64,000 nt of DNA from Apium graveolens (GCF_009905375.1 NC_133657.1:67886907-67950906), one strand, 5' to 3'; numbered from the stretch's first letter, positions 36,601 to 49,281 are shown. Numbers and translations: made by a program. Notes: generated from the sequence alone by a model not told the origin.

Positions 36601-36968
36601 AACCATCAGTACTTGTTAAAAGCTTGGCTTAATAAATGTTACCATGCCTGTATCCTTTTAGAACAACTTTGCCTGAAGATTTGCTTACAACTTCACAGTG
36701 TTCTTCAAAGAAATCCACATGATAACCTCTGTCATATATTTGACTAACACTAAGCATATTGTGTTTAAGTCCTGAGACCAGAGCTACTTCTTTAATGATG
36801 ACATTCCCCAAATTGATGTTGCCATATCCCAAGGTTTTTCCAATGTTGCCATCTCCATAAGAAACACTTGGTCCATCTTTCTCCACAAAGTCTGATAGCA
36901 GGGCTTTTTTCCAGTCATATGTCCTGAACATCCACTGTCCAGAACTAGGATGTTTTTCCTGTTGCCCT
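33655..36968 (-). pseudogene. Element B pol: protease, integrase, RT, RNase H
   Basis: Protease site LDSGCSGHMTG at about 36910-36942. Integrase has the GPVNVM region, the SDNDTEFKN core (usual glycine replaced by D) and [18 protein letters not shown] spacer of NPDSL-type repeats and Ser/Asp runs links it to RT. RT shows [20 protein letters not shown] and YVDDIIFGS at about 34550. RNase H shows YSDADFAGCKIDRKSTSG, and the end carries HISIRYHFIKEHV and QLADIFIKPL. Breaks: a frameshift just after the protease (near 36905), a TAA at 36629, a TAA before the RT, a deletion with frameshift near 34431, and a TAA at 34024 (probably from CAA). Confidence 0.9.
35546..35630 (-). repeat. 15-nt periodic repeat in the integrase-RT linker of element B
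   Basis: Motif units of the ATCAG(A/G)(A/G)TTT type begin at 35546, 35561, 35576, 35591, 35606 and 35621, exactly 15 nt apart. They encode pentapeptides such as NPDSL and NSDGL on the minus strand. A second set of exact ATCAGAACTT copies at 35396, 35411 and 35426 has the same 15-nt pitch. Confidence 0.85.
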
Positions 36969-36990
36969 GCAATCACAAAGACCATTAATG
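36967..36990 (-). promoter_or_regulatory. Possible 3' splice site between gag and pol of element B
   Basis: On the minus strand CTTTGTGATTGCAG ends at 36967, directly before the pol segment that encodes GNRKNILVLDSG. Element C has TTTTGATGTGTGCAG at the same place. Gag ends in another frame just upstream. Confidence 0.4.
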
Positions 36991-37277
36991 ATTAGTTTTA
37001 AGGACCCAGACTTGCTTGGATCCTTTGCCTTATTAAGTTTATTAACATTTGCAGCGGATTTAGCATCAGAGTTTATGTTAACATTTTTCTTATCAGCATT
37101 TACACTATCAGACTTTGTATCAGAACTTACACTAGAAGGAACAATGCTAACTTTCTTTAAAGAAGGTTTTATTTGATAATAATCATAGTACAAATTATGA
37201 TATTTCTTATAAGTATAAATGGAATGCCATAAACTACCATAATGAAAACAAGGATTTTGTGGCTTAAATCTAAAAGA

Positions 37278-39308
37278 CTAACTCTTAACTCCTGACTTTG
37301 AAGATAAGGAGTAAATGTTCTTATTTTTCCTGCAAAAAGAAGCCGGATGGTTAGAATTTCCACAGTTATGACATGTTTTTTTAGGAGCATTAGGAATAGG
37401 CTTGTAATCATTACTTTGATTCACACCCTCCTTTCCATTCCTATTTTTCCTAGGTGACTTTCCCTTGTTGACATTCTTAACATCTTTCAGCTTATGCTTA
37501 AGCTGCTTCTTTGTCATTAAGCCTATGTTTACTTCAGCTGGTTTACCCTGTTTTGGTTTATCAGAAGTTAATTTCTCTTTAACTTCTGATTTATCAGTAT
37601 CAGACTTTACAGCTACAAACTTAACAGGTTTTACCTTTGGCTTTTGTTTGACAACTACAGGCTCAATTTCTACAGTTCCTTTATCATTCTTGTCATCTCC
37701 ATAACATAAGCCCTCTTTCCAGTTTCCACTACTTAATAAATTCTGAGTTGTTCTGCCAGAGTTAGTCCAAGTTCTGATAATCTCTCTTTCCTTTTCTAAC
37801 TCAGTTTTTAGAGATTCATTCATTTTAAGTACTTCATCCCTAACATAGAAAGCATCATCTCTATCTTTCTGAGTTTGATGGAACATGACTAACTTTTTTT
37901 CTGAATAATCATTCCTCTTTTTACAAGCAAGATTTTCAGAAGTTAATCTTTCACATGTTAAAGTTTGATCTCTATAACTAATGAACATGGTTTTAAGATA
38001 TCTTCTCAACTCATTAATATCATCAGTATGAAAGGCATAAGTATTTTGAGGTACATTTAACTCAGCAGCATCAGAACTGCTATCAGCATTTGCCATCAAG
38101 GTATAGTTCTCCTCACTTTCAGAATCTGAAGTGTCTGTCCAGCTTTTCTTCTTTGTGACAAGAGCCTTGCCTTTGTCACTCTTCACTTTCTTGCAATCAG
38201 GAGATATGTGGCCTTTCTCACCACAGTTATAGCATTTGACATTTGTGTAATCTCCTCTGTCAGACTTCCCTCCTTTGCCTTCAGATTTTCTAAAACTTTT
38301 CTTATCAGAATTTGCACCTTTCCTGGAAAACTTCTTTCCCTTCCTGAATTTTCTGTATGCAATCCTTGTGATTCCTTTCACCATAAGAGCACACAGATTC
38401 ATCATCTTTTCATCAGCATCCATCTCAGGCAAGCTTTCAGTTTCTGAGTCATCATCACTATCAGAACTTGATGACTCAGTATCAGACTTTGTGATGAGAG
38501 CTTTTCCCTTTCCTTTCCTTGAGGTAGCTGTTTTGGGAGATTCCTCCTCAGCCTTAAGAGCAACTATCCTTGACTTTCCTCCTTTCCTCTTGCTTCTTTG
38601 TTCCATCTCAAGTTCATGAGTCTTGAGCATCCCATAAATTTCATGAAGAGTTGTTTCTTCAAGATTATAGTTGTCTCTTATAATGGTGGCCTTCAAATCC
38701 CATCTTTCAGGAAGTGCTAACAGGAATTTAAGATTTGAATCCTCAAGATCATATTCCTTGTCGACTAGTGACAAATCATTCAAGAGTTTGACAAATCTGT
38801 CATATAAACCAGTTAATGACTCATCAGGCTTTGAGTCAAAGTGTTCATACTCTTGAATGAGTATAGTCTTCCTGTTCTTCTTAATTGAATCAGTTCCCTG
38901 GCATCTTATCTCCTAGGCATCCCATATCTCCTTCACAGTCTTGCAGTTAATTACCCTGTTTGACATTACATTATCAATGGCACTATACAGCAAGTGTCGT
39001 ACCTTAGCATCCTTAGCAATTGATGCGATATCTTCAGCAGTGTAATCACTCTTCTCCTTTGGTACAGACTTTGTTGGTTGACTTGCAACTACAACAGCGA
39101 GTTTGATTGGCTTGTGTGGTCCTTCATTGATTCTGTCAAGGTATTCTGGATCAGTAGCTTCCAGAAACATAGACATCCTCACCTTCCTTATGGAATATTC
39201 AGATGGTTTCAGTATGGGAACTCTAATAGTCTCATATCGACTATAGATTTGAGTCTTTGGAGGTTCTTCAGTTTTGGTGGGCTTGGTTGGAGTTTCTTCT
39301 TCAGACAT
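37278..39308 (-). pseudogene. Element B gag with two zinc knuckles and a coiled coil
   Basis: It starts MSEEETPTKPTKTEEPP at 39308. The capsid-like part includes SNRVINCKTVKEIWDA and TLHEIYGMLKTHELEMEQ. A zinc knuckle CYNCGEKGHISPDC lies at about 38190-38232. A coiled-coil stretch (YVRDEVLKMNESLKTELEKE) follows. A second knuckle, CHNCGNSNHPASFC, lies near the C-terminus (about 37335-37376). A single in-frame TAG at 38913 (probably from TTG) is the only break. Long coiled-coil gag proteins are typical of Sireviruses, some of which bind dynein light chain LC8 (family knowledge). Confidence 0.9.
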
Positions 39309-39350
39309 GATTGTTTTTGGATCTTAAACTGTTTGTGTGTTAACTGATCT

Positions 39351-39362
39351 GCTCTGATACCA
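39351..39362 (-). promoter_or_regulatory. Primer-binding site of element B (initiator Met tRNA)
   Basis: The plus strand reads GCTCTGATACCA, the reverse complement of TGGTATCAGAGC. It is separated from the 5' LTR by two bases. Confidence 0.9.
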
Positions 39363-39364
39363 CT

Positions 39365-39978
39365 TGTTAGGTCACACACACTGTAGAAGGGGGTTGAATA
39401 CAGTGTATAGAACAATCAAATCGAATTCAAAGAACACAAGTAACAGAAAACAAACTTTATTAAACTCTGTTACAATGTGGAACTGTCCTCTCTCAGTGAT
39501 GAACAAATTATCACGAGAGCTGCTAGGGTTACAATGAATATTATTCTCGATAATGATAACACTTATAGTGTAAACCCTATGTCTGTGTTTATATACTGCA
39601 CAGTTACAAGATAATCGCTAATTGATATAGAATATAATTCTGCTTCCTAAAATATATCAATCAGATATATTTTCTTCCAAGTATTCTATTCTTCATATAA
39701 TTCCTTCTTCATGCATATCTCTTCTTGCATTTGTCTTGATCTTCTTTCCTTTCAATCAGCCACCTTCCTTATCTGAAAGTCTCCTTAAGTCCTGATATTA
39801 TATTCTGATAAATATCTCCTGATAACTTAAGTTCTGACAACTTAAGTTCTGATATCTTACGTAATGACTTCAGTATAAATGTTGATTTCCAGTTAAGTAC
39901 TGATTTGTCCTGTTTAAGTAAGATCTGAAAACTAAACACAAATCACATTAGACATGACATTATCAAATATATCTAACA
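39365..39978 (-). repeat. 5' LTR of element B
   Basis: It has the same length and ends as 26645-27258 and lies next to the PBS. CATAT at 39979-39983 repeats 26640-26644. Confidence 0.92.
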
Positions 39979-39983
39979 CATAT

Positions 39984-41320
39984 CTTTTAATGATCTGACT
40001 TATGTGTTACATGAAATATGCGATTACATGATATATAAATGACATGATTACGTGTTACGTGATATGCATGCTATGTGTTTACAGTTTTAAAATGCCATGC
40101 TTAGTTATAAATGATCGGGTAGATGTCAAGACGTGTAGTAACGTCGATAGAGTTGGGTTCTGTCAATTAAGATAGTTCTTATATTTATAGAATCGAGTAG
40201 TAAGAAGTGCGGTCGAGTGTTAAACGGAGATAGTAGCCAGCATCTATAAGCAGAGTTATAGTAAGAGGTTATCAAGCATATTAGGCAAGTACCTTAACTT
40301 CACTTATCGTTCAAGTGACGTTTATTTCAAATCATATTATACGATTATTTATGTCATCATTTATCATTCAAGTGATACTGACTCTGAATTTATTCTTTCA
40401 ATTTCTCTACTATTCTATGTTCAGAATAGCTAAATGTTTTTACATTTCGCTATAACTTACTCTATACAGTGAAGCCTTGAATTGAGATTAGCGAATAAAT
40501 AATAATTCTGGTTATTTCGCCATTGGTATTTGAGATAAATCCGGACCATGAGAAATGGGGAGTTATGTGGTTAAGGATGTCATTTGATTCGACTCCTTTG
40601 ATGGAAAATTGTTTTTTTATGTGTTGGATGGTTGCGTAAGAGGCCGTGGCGGCGGTCCAGTGTGAGCTATGTGTTATACAGGATATAACACCTTGCTAGG
40701 CCGATATGTGCCTCGGGTACCTTTTGTTTAGTTGGATATGCTTCGACATACCGGTGTTGCTCCGCGGCTGATCACCGGCGGCAACACACCGTTGTTCGAG
40801 GATTCCAATCCCAAAATAAATTATATATGCAAATGTTATTTATTATCAAATATATATCAGTTTTGATACTGTTCAAGTATTGTGGTTTGGTTTTGTTCAT
40901 CAGATATATTGTTGTTGTTGTTCTAAATCATAAACTATATACTTCTTGCTGAGCATTTCTTTCGCTCATACCTGTTTCATATCATGATTCTTTCAGCTAG
41001 GCCAGGGCAAGCTTAAATTCCAGGTCTGACCAGAAGTTGTGTGCTTGTAGATAGTTGGTGTGTTTTCCAGGGAGACAGTTTGGGACGCTTAACTAGTCTA
41101 GAGGCTTGTAATAAAATTTGAATAAGTTGTAAAACTAATTATACTTATGGTTTGTAATAACAGTTGGTTTGTATTAGTGCCTGTTCCATACTATAACCTG
41201 TGATCAATCCAGTTGCATGCAAGGGGTCATATTTATTATATTATTCCGCTGTGATTATTTTATTGTGGTTTATTGGCTAGTGACCCCCAAATCTAGACCC
41301 CGGGTTTGGAGGGCGTCGCA
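39984..41320 (+). repeat. 5' LTR of the Tekay element, second part
   Basis: It continues the LTR after element B and matches 61621-62959, ending GGGCGTCGCA where the other LTR has GGGCGTCACA. The PBS follows. Confidence 0.92.
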
Positions 41321-41323
41321 GGT

Positions 41324-41334
41324 TGGTATCAGAG
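41324..41334 (+). promoter_or_regulatory. Primer-binding site of the Tekay element
   Basis: TGGTATCAGAG, complementary to the initiator methionine tRNA end, three bases after the 5' LTR. Confidence 0.88.
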
Positions 41335-41854
41335 ACACAGGTTATGGTCACTGAAACAGGCTTAGGATTGTCATAGGTGAATCATAGGAAGACCGCATAA
41401 GATAGGCGCGTGTAGTTTAGCTCTTATAGGGTTAAATTTAGGTTATTGGGCAGGGTTATGGTTAAATTGATTAGGTTTCCTGTTTTGCATTTAGTCTTAG
41501 GCCTTTGTGTTATTGTCTTGCTATTTTGTTGGTTTTGAGGATGGTATGAAGTTTTGAAAAGAGGTTGGAAGGTTGTACTGCAACCATATCCACTGTTTGT
41601 TAGTTTATTTGAGATTTTGAGTAAGGGTTTAAAAGGTTTGGATAATTTTTCATCAATTTTCTTTATGTTATTATTCTCGAGATAATAAGCAGTATTATGT
41701 GATAATCATGTCACTTGTGTTAATATGGTAGCAAGTTTATGATATTTTGAGAAGAGATAATGCTTGAGAATTTTGATATGCGAAGGAATTGCTACATATT
41801 TGACACAATGCTTGACAGATTATTATATATGTTGCTTGTTTTCTTATCAGAATA

Positions 41855-43275
41855 ATGGCACCAAAGAGAAGGAATAATTCAGGAGAGGATTGTACCAAGA
41901 GTCGTACGGATCCAGCGATTGTCCAGATACTGGGACTGATGCAGCAGCAGGTATTGCATCTTACGCAGTAGCAACAGCAAGCAGCAGTACCACCTGCAGT
42001 GACTTTTAAGCAGTTTCAAGCTGTGAAACCACCTGAGTTCAAGGGAAGTGCTGATCCTGTGGAAGCCAATGCATGGCTCAAGGAGATGGAAAAGGCTTTT
42101 GAATTAGTCGGAGCAGGAATTGAACAGAAGACCAAGTTTGCAAGCTACTTTTTGAAAGGTGAGGCGAATTATTGGTGGGAATCCACGCGAGCATTGGAAG
42201 GAGGTGAGTTTATAACTTGGGAAAGGTTTACAGAGTTGTTCCTAGAGAAGTATTTCCCGAGGTACATGAAGAACCAAATGGAGATCAAATTCTTGAATTT
42301 GACCCAGGGAGATCTTACTGTCGCTGAGTACGAGGCTAAGTTTACTGAGTTAGCGAGGTTCGTGCCAGACCAGGTTGCCACAGATGAAAAGGAAGCAAGA
42401 AGGTTTGAACAGGGATTGAGATTTTGGATTCAGAATAGGGTGGCCATGTTTGAATTGACTTCATATGTGGCAGTGGTTCAGAAAGCAATGGTGATTGAAA
42501 GTAAGAGTGACATGACTCAAAAAGGAAAGGATGGGAAGAAAAGAAAAATAGAAACCTCAGGAGGGGGCCAGTAACAAGGTAACTTTCAGGGTCGTTTCAA
42601 TAAAAGGCCAGAGTTTCAGGATTATAAGAGTGTGGGATTTAAGAAACCACAGCCAGGAAATGGGAATCATTTTCAAAATTCAAATCAGTAGAGGCCCAAT
42701 CGTCCACCAGTACCAGATTGTAAGTTTTTTGGTAGAAGGCACTTTGGGATTTATAAGGCTAATGTGATGTGTTACAAGTGCAATCAGAAGGGACACTATG
42801 CTAATGAGTGTCAAAATCAGACTACAGCTCAGAAATCAGGAACAATGTGCTTTAAATGTGGAAAGATGGGGCATATTGCCAGGGATTTCCAGACAACTGA
42901 ACCATCAACTAATGTGGCAAGGATTGAAGGACCACCAGCAAAGGACCAGCCAAAGGCTAGGATATTCAACATGACTATGAAGGATGTTATTCAGAGTTCA
43001 GACGTGGTTGCAGGTACGCTTCCAGTCAACTCCGTAGATGCTAAAGTTCTATTTGATTCTGGAGCTACAAGGTCATTTATTTCTCAAAGTTTTGTCAATA
43101 AACTGCATTGCGAACTTAAGTTGTTAGAACAAGCATTAATGATAGAATTAGCTAATAAGAATCAAGTTTCCGTCGACCGAGTGTGCTCGAGGTGTGATAT
43201 TGAGATAGGAGAACATCATTTCTATGCTAACTTAATACCTTTTAAATTGGGAGAATTTGATGTTATCTTAGAATG
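41855..43275 (+). pseudogene. Tekay gag and protease
   Basis: The start ATG at 41855 gives MAPKRRNNSGED. Retrotransposon gag follows, with VTFKQFQAVKPPEFKGS, ASYFLKGEANYWWES and WERFTELFLEKYFP. Knuckles are CYKCNQKGHYANEC (from 42767) and CFKCGKMGHIARDF, where the last cysteine has become phenylalanine. The protease site VLFDSGATRSFIS is at about 43044-43083. One frame holds to about 43275, with a TAG at 41969, a TAA at 42572 and a TAG at 42689, each probably derived from a glutamine codon (CAG or CAA). A frameshift near 43273 ends the frame. Confidence 0.9.
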
Positions 43276-45120
43276 GATTGGTTGTCAGAAAATAACGCTC
43301 AGATTGATTATAAGAATAGGAAAGTGAGACTTCAGACATCGGATAGTAAGAAAAAGGTAATATTTCGAGGGAGTAAGCAAGAGAAGAAGTTCTTAACAAT
43401 AGCTCAAGCGAAGAAGTTATTGTGTCAGAATTGCGAAGCGTATTTGGCCCATGTGATAGACACCAGCAAAGAGGTTCCAGCACTAGAAGCAATTCTGGTT
43501 ATCAATGAGTTTCCAGATGTCTTTCCAGATGAACTACCAGGATTACCTCCCGACAGAAAAATTGAATTTGCAATTGACTTAGCACCCGAAACAGAACCAG
43601 TTTCTAAAGCTCCGTACCGGATGGCACCAGTAGAGATGAAAGAATTGGCAACTCAGCTGCAAGATCTTTTGGAAAAAGGAGTTATAAGACCTAGTGTATC
43701 CCCGTGGGGCGCACCAGATTGTTTGTCAAGAAGAAAGACGGAAGTATGCGATTGTGTATCGATTATCGGGAACTGAATAAGCATACCATTAAGAATAAGT
43801 ACCCGTTGCCAAGGATCGATGATTTGTTTGACCAATTGAGAGGCGCTGCATGGTTTTCTAAAATTGATTTAAGATCCGGATATCATCAGCTGAAGATCAA
43901 GCCAGAAGATATTTTGAAGACCGCATTTAGAACCAGATATGGGCATTATGAGTTTCTAGTGATGGCATTTGGATTAACCAATGCACCAGCAGCTTTCATG
44001 GATCTGATGAATCGGATATTCAAGAAATATTTGGATGAATTCGTGATTGTGTTCATAGATGACATTTTGATATATTCTAAAACAGAAGAGGAGCACGCAA
44101 AGCACTTGAGGATAGTTCTGGAGATACTGCGACAAGATAAATTGTACGCAATGTTTTCCAAGTGTGAATTTTGGTTAAAAGAAGTACGATTTCTTGGGCA
44201 CGTGATTATCAATAAGGGAGTGGAAGTGGATCCAGCAAAGATTGAAGCCATAATCAAATGGGAGATGCCAAAAACACCAACGGAAGTAAGAAGTTTCCTG
44301 GGACTAGCAGGTTACTACCGAAGATTCGTGCAAGATTTTGCGAAGATAGCTACACTGTTGACAAAGCTCACCAGGAAGAACCAGAAATTTGAATGGGATG
44401 AGAGGTGCAAGGAAAGTTTCCAAGAATTAAAGAATAGATTAGTATCTTCTCCAGTGCTAGTCTTGCCAGATGAACAAGGAAATTTTGTGATCTACAGTGA
44501 CGCGTCATACAAAGGATTGGGATGTCTTTTGATGCAGCACGACAAGGTGATAGCCTACGCTTCAAGACAGTTAAAACCACATGAAGAGAAGTATCCAACG
44601 CATGATCTTGAATTGGAAGCTATAGTGTTTACATTGAAGATATGGAGGCACTACCTTTACGGAGAAAAGTACGAGATCTACACGGACCACAAGAGTTTGA
44701 AGTATATCTTCACCCAGAAGGAATTGAACATGAGGCAAAGAAGATGGCTCAAATTGATCAAGGACTATGACTGTACCATCAACTATCATCCAGGAAAAGC
44801 AAATGTGGTGGCCGACGCTCTGAGCCGAAAAGAAAAGTTAAATATGATCATTTCATCTGAGGAATTGATCAAGGAGTTTGAGAAGCTTGAAATAAAGGTC
44901 AGTATCCCGAGTTTATCTACAGAGGTGTTGTGTACAATGTCTTTTCAACCAAAATTATTAGAAAAGATAGGAAGATGTCAGGAAGAAGTAATGAGTCATA
45001 AACGAGACAGTTTGACAGGAGAAGAGATAGGGAGTCAAAAGGATGATAAAGGGACATTAAGATTTTCTTCCGGAATATGGATACCCAACGTAGCCGAACT
45101 GAAAGATGAAATTCTTCGAG
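43273..45120 (+). pseudogene. Tekay reverse transcriptase and RNase H
   Basis: The segment starts MDWLSENNAQIDY. RT carries [46 protein letters not shown] and the catalytic [11 protein letters not shown] at about 44055-44087. RNase H has [17 protein letters not shown] and [16 protein letters not shown] frameshift lies near 43720, just inside the RT (PWGAP, then the frame changes). Otherwise the RT-RNase H stretch is open. Confidence 0.92.
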
Positions 45121-45793
45121 ACGCTCACAACTCCAGATATTCAATTCATCCCGGAAGTACGAAGATGTACAGAGACTTAAGAGAAATTTTTTGGTGGCCA
45201 AGCATGAAGAAGGAAATTGCAGAATGGGTAAGTAAGTGTTATACTTGCCAACGAGTCAAAGCGGAACATCAAAGGCCCAGACAGTGGACTGATACAGACA
45301 TTGGACATTCCAGAATGGAAGTGGGAACATATAGCGATGGATTTCGTAGTTGGATTACCGAGGACCAGGGCAAATCGTGATACTACTTGGGTTATTATCG
45401 ACAGATTGACGAAGTCAGCACATTTTCTTCCTATCAACGAGAGATTTTTAATGGATAAATTGGTCCAGTTATATCTGAAGGAAATTGTAGTTCGACATGG
45501 AGTTCCAATATCCATAGTTTCAGATAGAGATCCTCGATTTTGGAAAAGTTTTCAAGATTGTCTCGGAACGAAGCTGAACTTGAGTACCGCGTATCATCCG
45601 CAGACAGATGGTCAAAGTGAAAGAATAATTCAGACTATTGAAGACATGCTAAGAGTATGTGCACTAGATTTTGAAGGAAGTTGGAATGAACATTTACCAT
45701 TGATTGAATTCTCCTACAACAACAGTTATCATGCCAGTATTGGAATGCCGCCTTATGAAGCTTTGTACGGGAGAAGATGCAGATCTCCAATAT
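45121..45793 (+). pseudogene. Tekay integrase, part before element C
   Basis: Zinc-binding region with [20 protein letters not shown] and CYTCQRV. The catalytic core has [19 protein letters not shown] and [15 protein letters not shown] frameshift lies near 45285-45300, just after the zinc-binding region. Element C is inserted after codons for RRCRSPI; one copy of AATAT restores the original frame into 58927. Confidence 0.92.
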
Positions 45794-46819
45794 TGTTGTG
45801 AATATGTTGTGTACCTGATGATCACTTAAACGAAACATCTAAGTAGATTTTACTTAGTGAAATAATGTAGCACTCGACGGATAAGAATTATAGTCCCGAC
45901 GGATAACTCATTATAGTCCCGAAGGATGATTAACTTATTATCCATCAAGTGAGTAGCTTATGTAATAATAAGTTTGTAGCACAATGATGTATGCACCTTT
46001 GTATAGAATCTGTAGTAGCATATAAGTCATGTTGACTTTAACTAGATATGCAGAATAGGTTGATTAATTGTACATAAGTAATGTCTTGTAATTCTGTATA
46101 AGTAAAATGAAGTCAAGTGCCAAAATAGCTACCGACGGATGATTAACAAAGCCTTCGACGGATGATCAAATGACTATCAATGGATGTTTAACATAGCAGT
46201 CGACGGATGATCAATTAAGTCATCAACGGATGATCTGAAAGTCGACGGATGATCATATCAAGAATTCAAACATCAGTTGAACAGTGAAAGCTGACACACA
46301 ACCGTCGAGTTGTATACAAACACATTGTGGAAGCCCATTAACTGGGTAATAGAGGACGAAAAGCAGCAAAGATTAAGACTGTTAGATTTTATATTTGTTC
46401 AGTCTTTTTGACTTTGTAATCTTGGTATTATATAAACCAAGAGAGTAGCAAATATATATATAACTGAGATAACTGAGAAAAACTCAAAAACAGAGAAATC
46501 TTTGTAAGCATAATCTTTAGCATTTCCTGTATTCTCAGTTGTTCTATTTTGTAAGCAGCTGTGAGCATTTCTGCACACAGAGTCCTCTCGATATATTATA
46601 TATATCTCTGGTGGAATTGTTTAAATCCACCAGAAAGTTTTTAAAGACTCTTGTTTTTAATTACTTGTGTTTTGATTCATTTAAGTTTATATTCCGCATT
46701 GTGCTAATCAAAACAAATATATCAATAATCGAGTTGAACATTTTTATTTCAAGAAAAAGGTTCAAGAATTCCATTCAACCCCCTTCTGTAATTCTTGCTA
46801 CATTGTTAAGGGACTAACA
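45794..46819 (+). repeat. 5' LTR of element C
   Basis: It ends GGGACTAACA two bases before the PBS. Exact CGACGGAT at 45875, 45897, 46133, 46156, 46201 and 46243. The CCATTCAACCCCCTTCTG stretch near the end is typical of Sirevirus LTRs. Confidence 0.93.
46133..46250 (+). repeat. Tandem 22-23-nt array of the CGACGGAT motif in the LTR
   Basis: Units start at 46133, 46156, 46178 (variant CAATGGAT), 46201, 46224 (variant CAACGGAT) and 46243. The spacings are 23, 22, 23, 23 and 19. The first bases after each unit are mostly GATNA. The same array is in the 3' LTR near 58253-58370. Confidence 0.9.
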
Positions 46820-46821
46820 AT

Positions 46822-46833
46822 TGGTATCAGAGC
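46822..46833 (+). promoter_or_regulatory. Primer-binding site of element C (initiator Met tRNA)
   Basis: TGGTATCAGAGC, two bases after the LTR end at 46819. Confidence 0.92.
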
Positions 46834-46880
46834 AAGATCTTAATCTACAAAGAGTTTAAAGATCAAAACAATTCAGCAAG

Positions 46881-49279
46881 ATGAACAAGAAAGATGTTGA
46901 AGTCAAGATTCCTTTTCTTGATAAAGATAATTACCATCATTGGAAAGTAAAGATGCATCTTCATATGCTTTCTCAAGATGAGGCCTATGTGGACTGCATA
47001 GAAAGAGGCCCTCATGTTCAAATGAGAGCTGCAACTGGAAATTAGCCATATGTTCCAAAGCCAAGGCATGAATGGTCTGATCTTGACATTGAACAAGTCA
47101 GGAAAGATAAAAAGGCCATGAACATTCTGTTCAATGGTGTTGATGCAGACATGTTTGATAACATCATCAACTGCAAGACTGCCAAGGAAGTTTGGGACAC
47201 AATACAGATAATCTGTGATGGTACTGAGCAAGTAGGAGAAAATAAAATGCATTTCCTGATTCAGCAATATGAGCATTTTCACAATGAAGAAAGTGAGTCA
47301 CTCACTGACATTTTTAGTAGATTCCAAAACTACTAAATGCTCTTAAGTTGCATGGAAGAGTCTATCAGACTAAAGACTCCAATCTGAAATTTCTCAGATC
47401 TCTTCCAAAGGAATGGAAACCAATGACAGTCTCATTGAGAAACTCACAAGATTATAAGGAGTTTACTTTAGAGAGACTGTATGGCATTCTGAAAACCTAT
47501 GAGCTTGAGATAGAGCAGGATGAAAGAATGGAGAGAGGAAAGAAGAAAGGAGGATCCATTGCACTAGTTGCTGATCTGGAAAAGGAGAAAGAAGTGAAGA
47601 TGGAAGCTGTGGAATCAACTTCAAAGGTCTGTGAAAGCAAGGGTAAGGGGCCAGCTGCAGAAAGTGAAGAATCATTGAGCCAAGATGACATGGAGGACAT
47701 TGATGAGCACCTAGCATTCCTTTCAAGAAGATTTGCCAAGCTCAAGTTCAAAAAGAACTTTGGAGCAGCCAAGCCAAATAGAAACATGGTGGATAAGTCA
47801 AAATTCAAATGTTTCAAATGTGGCTTGGCAGGGCATTTTGCAAATGAGTGTAGAAAGTCAGATTCCAGTAAGAAAAGGTTTGAGTCTGTAGATTACAAGC
47901 AAAAATACTTTGATCTACTCAAATAAAAGGAAAGGGCTTTTATTACACAAGAGAATGACTGGGCAACTGATGGTTTGGATGAAGATGAAGATGTCAGCTA
48001 TGTCAATCTAGCCCTAATGGCCAAGTCTGATGAAACAGAGACAAGTTCCTCAAGCAATCAGGTAATCACTACAAACCTTGCACATTTATCTAAAGCTGAG
48101 TATAATGATGCCATAAATGACATGTCTACAGAATTGTATCATTTGCGTGTTACACTTAAGTCTCTCACTAAAGAAAATGCTAAAATCAAAGAAAACAATT
48201 TGTTTTTAAGTGAGAGGAACAATGTGCTTGAGTCTCAGTTTGTTGAGTTTGAGAAACTAAAAACTGAGTGTAAGATTTCCAAGGAGGAATTAACAGAGTC
48301 CTTGAAAAAGGAAGAAATTTTGAAGAAGCAGCTCGAGCGTGAACAAGAGGTGATTAAAGCATGGAAAACATCTAGGGATGTTCATGCTCAAATCACCAAG
48401 GTTCAAGGAATTGAGTCTTTTTGTGATGAAGCCTGGAAAAAGAATAAGGAGAAATTAGAACTTATTTTGGTAGATGGGTTGCTGACAGATGTAGACTCGA
48501 CGGATGATGAGGACTATCCGTCGGATAACAAAAAGTGTTATCCGTCGAATGATAAAAATCCTCATCCGTCGGCTGTAAGCAAACCCATTAGCAAAGCCAA
48601 ATTAATCAAGCTAAATGAAAAGTATGGGTCTGCTTCCAAGAACTTTGTTTCAGGAGAGTCAAGTCAAGCTAAGAAAGGGAAAAAGGCTAATGTTGGTCAC
48701 ATGACTGTCAAACAGTTAAGTCACAGACTTGAGAAGATAGAGGTAAAAACAGAGACTAAAACGAAAAACAATAGGAATGGTAAAGTAGGGATTAACAAAC
48801 ACAATAACTACACACCTGATAAATATGCTCCTAGAAAAATATGTGTCAAGTGTGGTAGTGTAAAACATTTGTCTGTTAATTGCAAATCTGTCATGCCTAC
48901 TCCCATGTATGTTTAGCCTCAATTTCCTAACATGAATGCCATGCCTCCCATGCCTGTTAATGTTATGCCTACACAGAACATGAATGCACAGTTTGCTAAT
49001 ATGCCATTTGCACCTAATCCATATTATGCTGCATACAATATGCCTCAAATGCCATTTAGCATGCCTTTATGGAATAACATGTTTGCACCAAGCATGCCAT
49101 TTCCTGTTAGCCATAACATGCATGATAATTCTGTTGCATTTAGTGGTTTCAAAGGTACAACCCAATTGACTAAGGAAGAATCTGAAATTCCTAAGTCAAA
49201 TGAGATAAGGCCTAAGAAACAGAAGAAGAAAGCTAACAAGGCAGGACCCAAGGAAACTTGGGTACCAAAATCAACTTGA
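46881..49279 (+). pseudogene. Element C gag with knuckles and long coiled coil
   Basis: It starts MNKKDVEVKIPFLDKDNYHH at 46881. Capsid-like sequence includes FDNIINCKTAKEVWDTI and FTLERLYGILKTYELEIEQ. A zinc knuckle CFKCGLAGHFANEC lies at about 47812-47853. A strong coiled coil spans about 48120-48360. A second knuckle-like CVKCGSVKHLSVNC lies at 48843-48884, followed by a Met/Pro/Asn-rich tail and PKETWVPKST at the end. Breaks: a TAG near 47043, a frameshift between 47336 and 47348, a TAA at 47924 (probably from CAA) and a TAG near 48914. Four motif octamers lie at 48498-48571, encoding DYPSD-type units. Confidence 0.9.
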
Positions 49280-49281
49280 TT

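Larger units (their letters stand above)
26645..39978 (-). mobile_element. Element B: Copia Sirevirus with gag, pol, small ORF and ORF3
   Basis: Both LTRs are 614 bp (26645-27258 and 39365-39978), each starting TGTTAGGTCACAC and ending TCTAACA on the plus strand, with CATAT duplicated outside. All coding runs on the minus strand: gag, pol, a 78-codon ORF, then ORF3. The PBS is at 39351-39362 and the polypurine tract at 27259-27273. The RT segment [14 protein letters not shown] and the long two-knuckle gag fit Sireviruses. The LTRs differ at about 16 positions by eye. The motif ATCAGAACTT and its inverse recur throughout. Several stops make this copy non-autonomous. Confidence 0.93.

Noticed and set aside
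38913..38915. Programmed stop readthrough in element B gag
   Set aside because: It falls inside the conserved capsid region, not at a domain border, and element C has no stop at that place; a nonsense mutation is simpler.
42767..42900. Host CCHC zinc-finger protein
   Set aside because: It is the gag knuckle of the Tekay element, in frame between capsid and protease.
46133..46250. CRISPR-like regular array (short repeats with spacers)
   Set aside because: Plant nuclear context, 8-base core, spacers related to each other; it is a retrotransposon motif array.
46539..46817. Open stretch in the 5' LTR of element C, repeated at 58712-58945
   Set aside because: LTR sequence without coding signature; it reaches into the LTR end and has no conserved start context.
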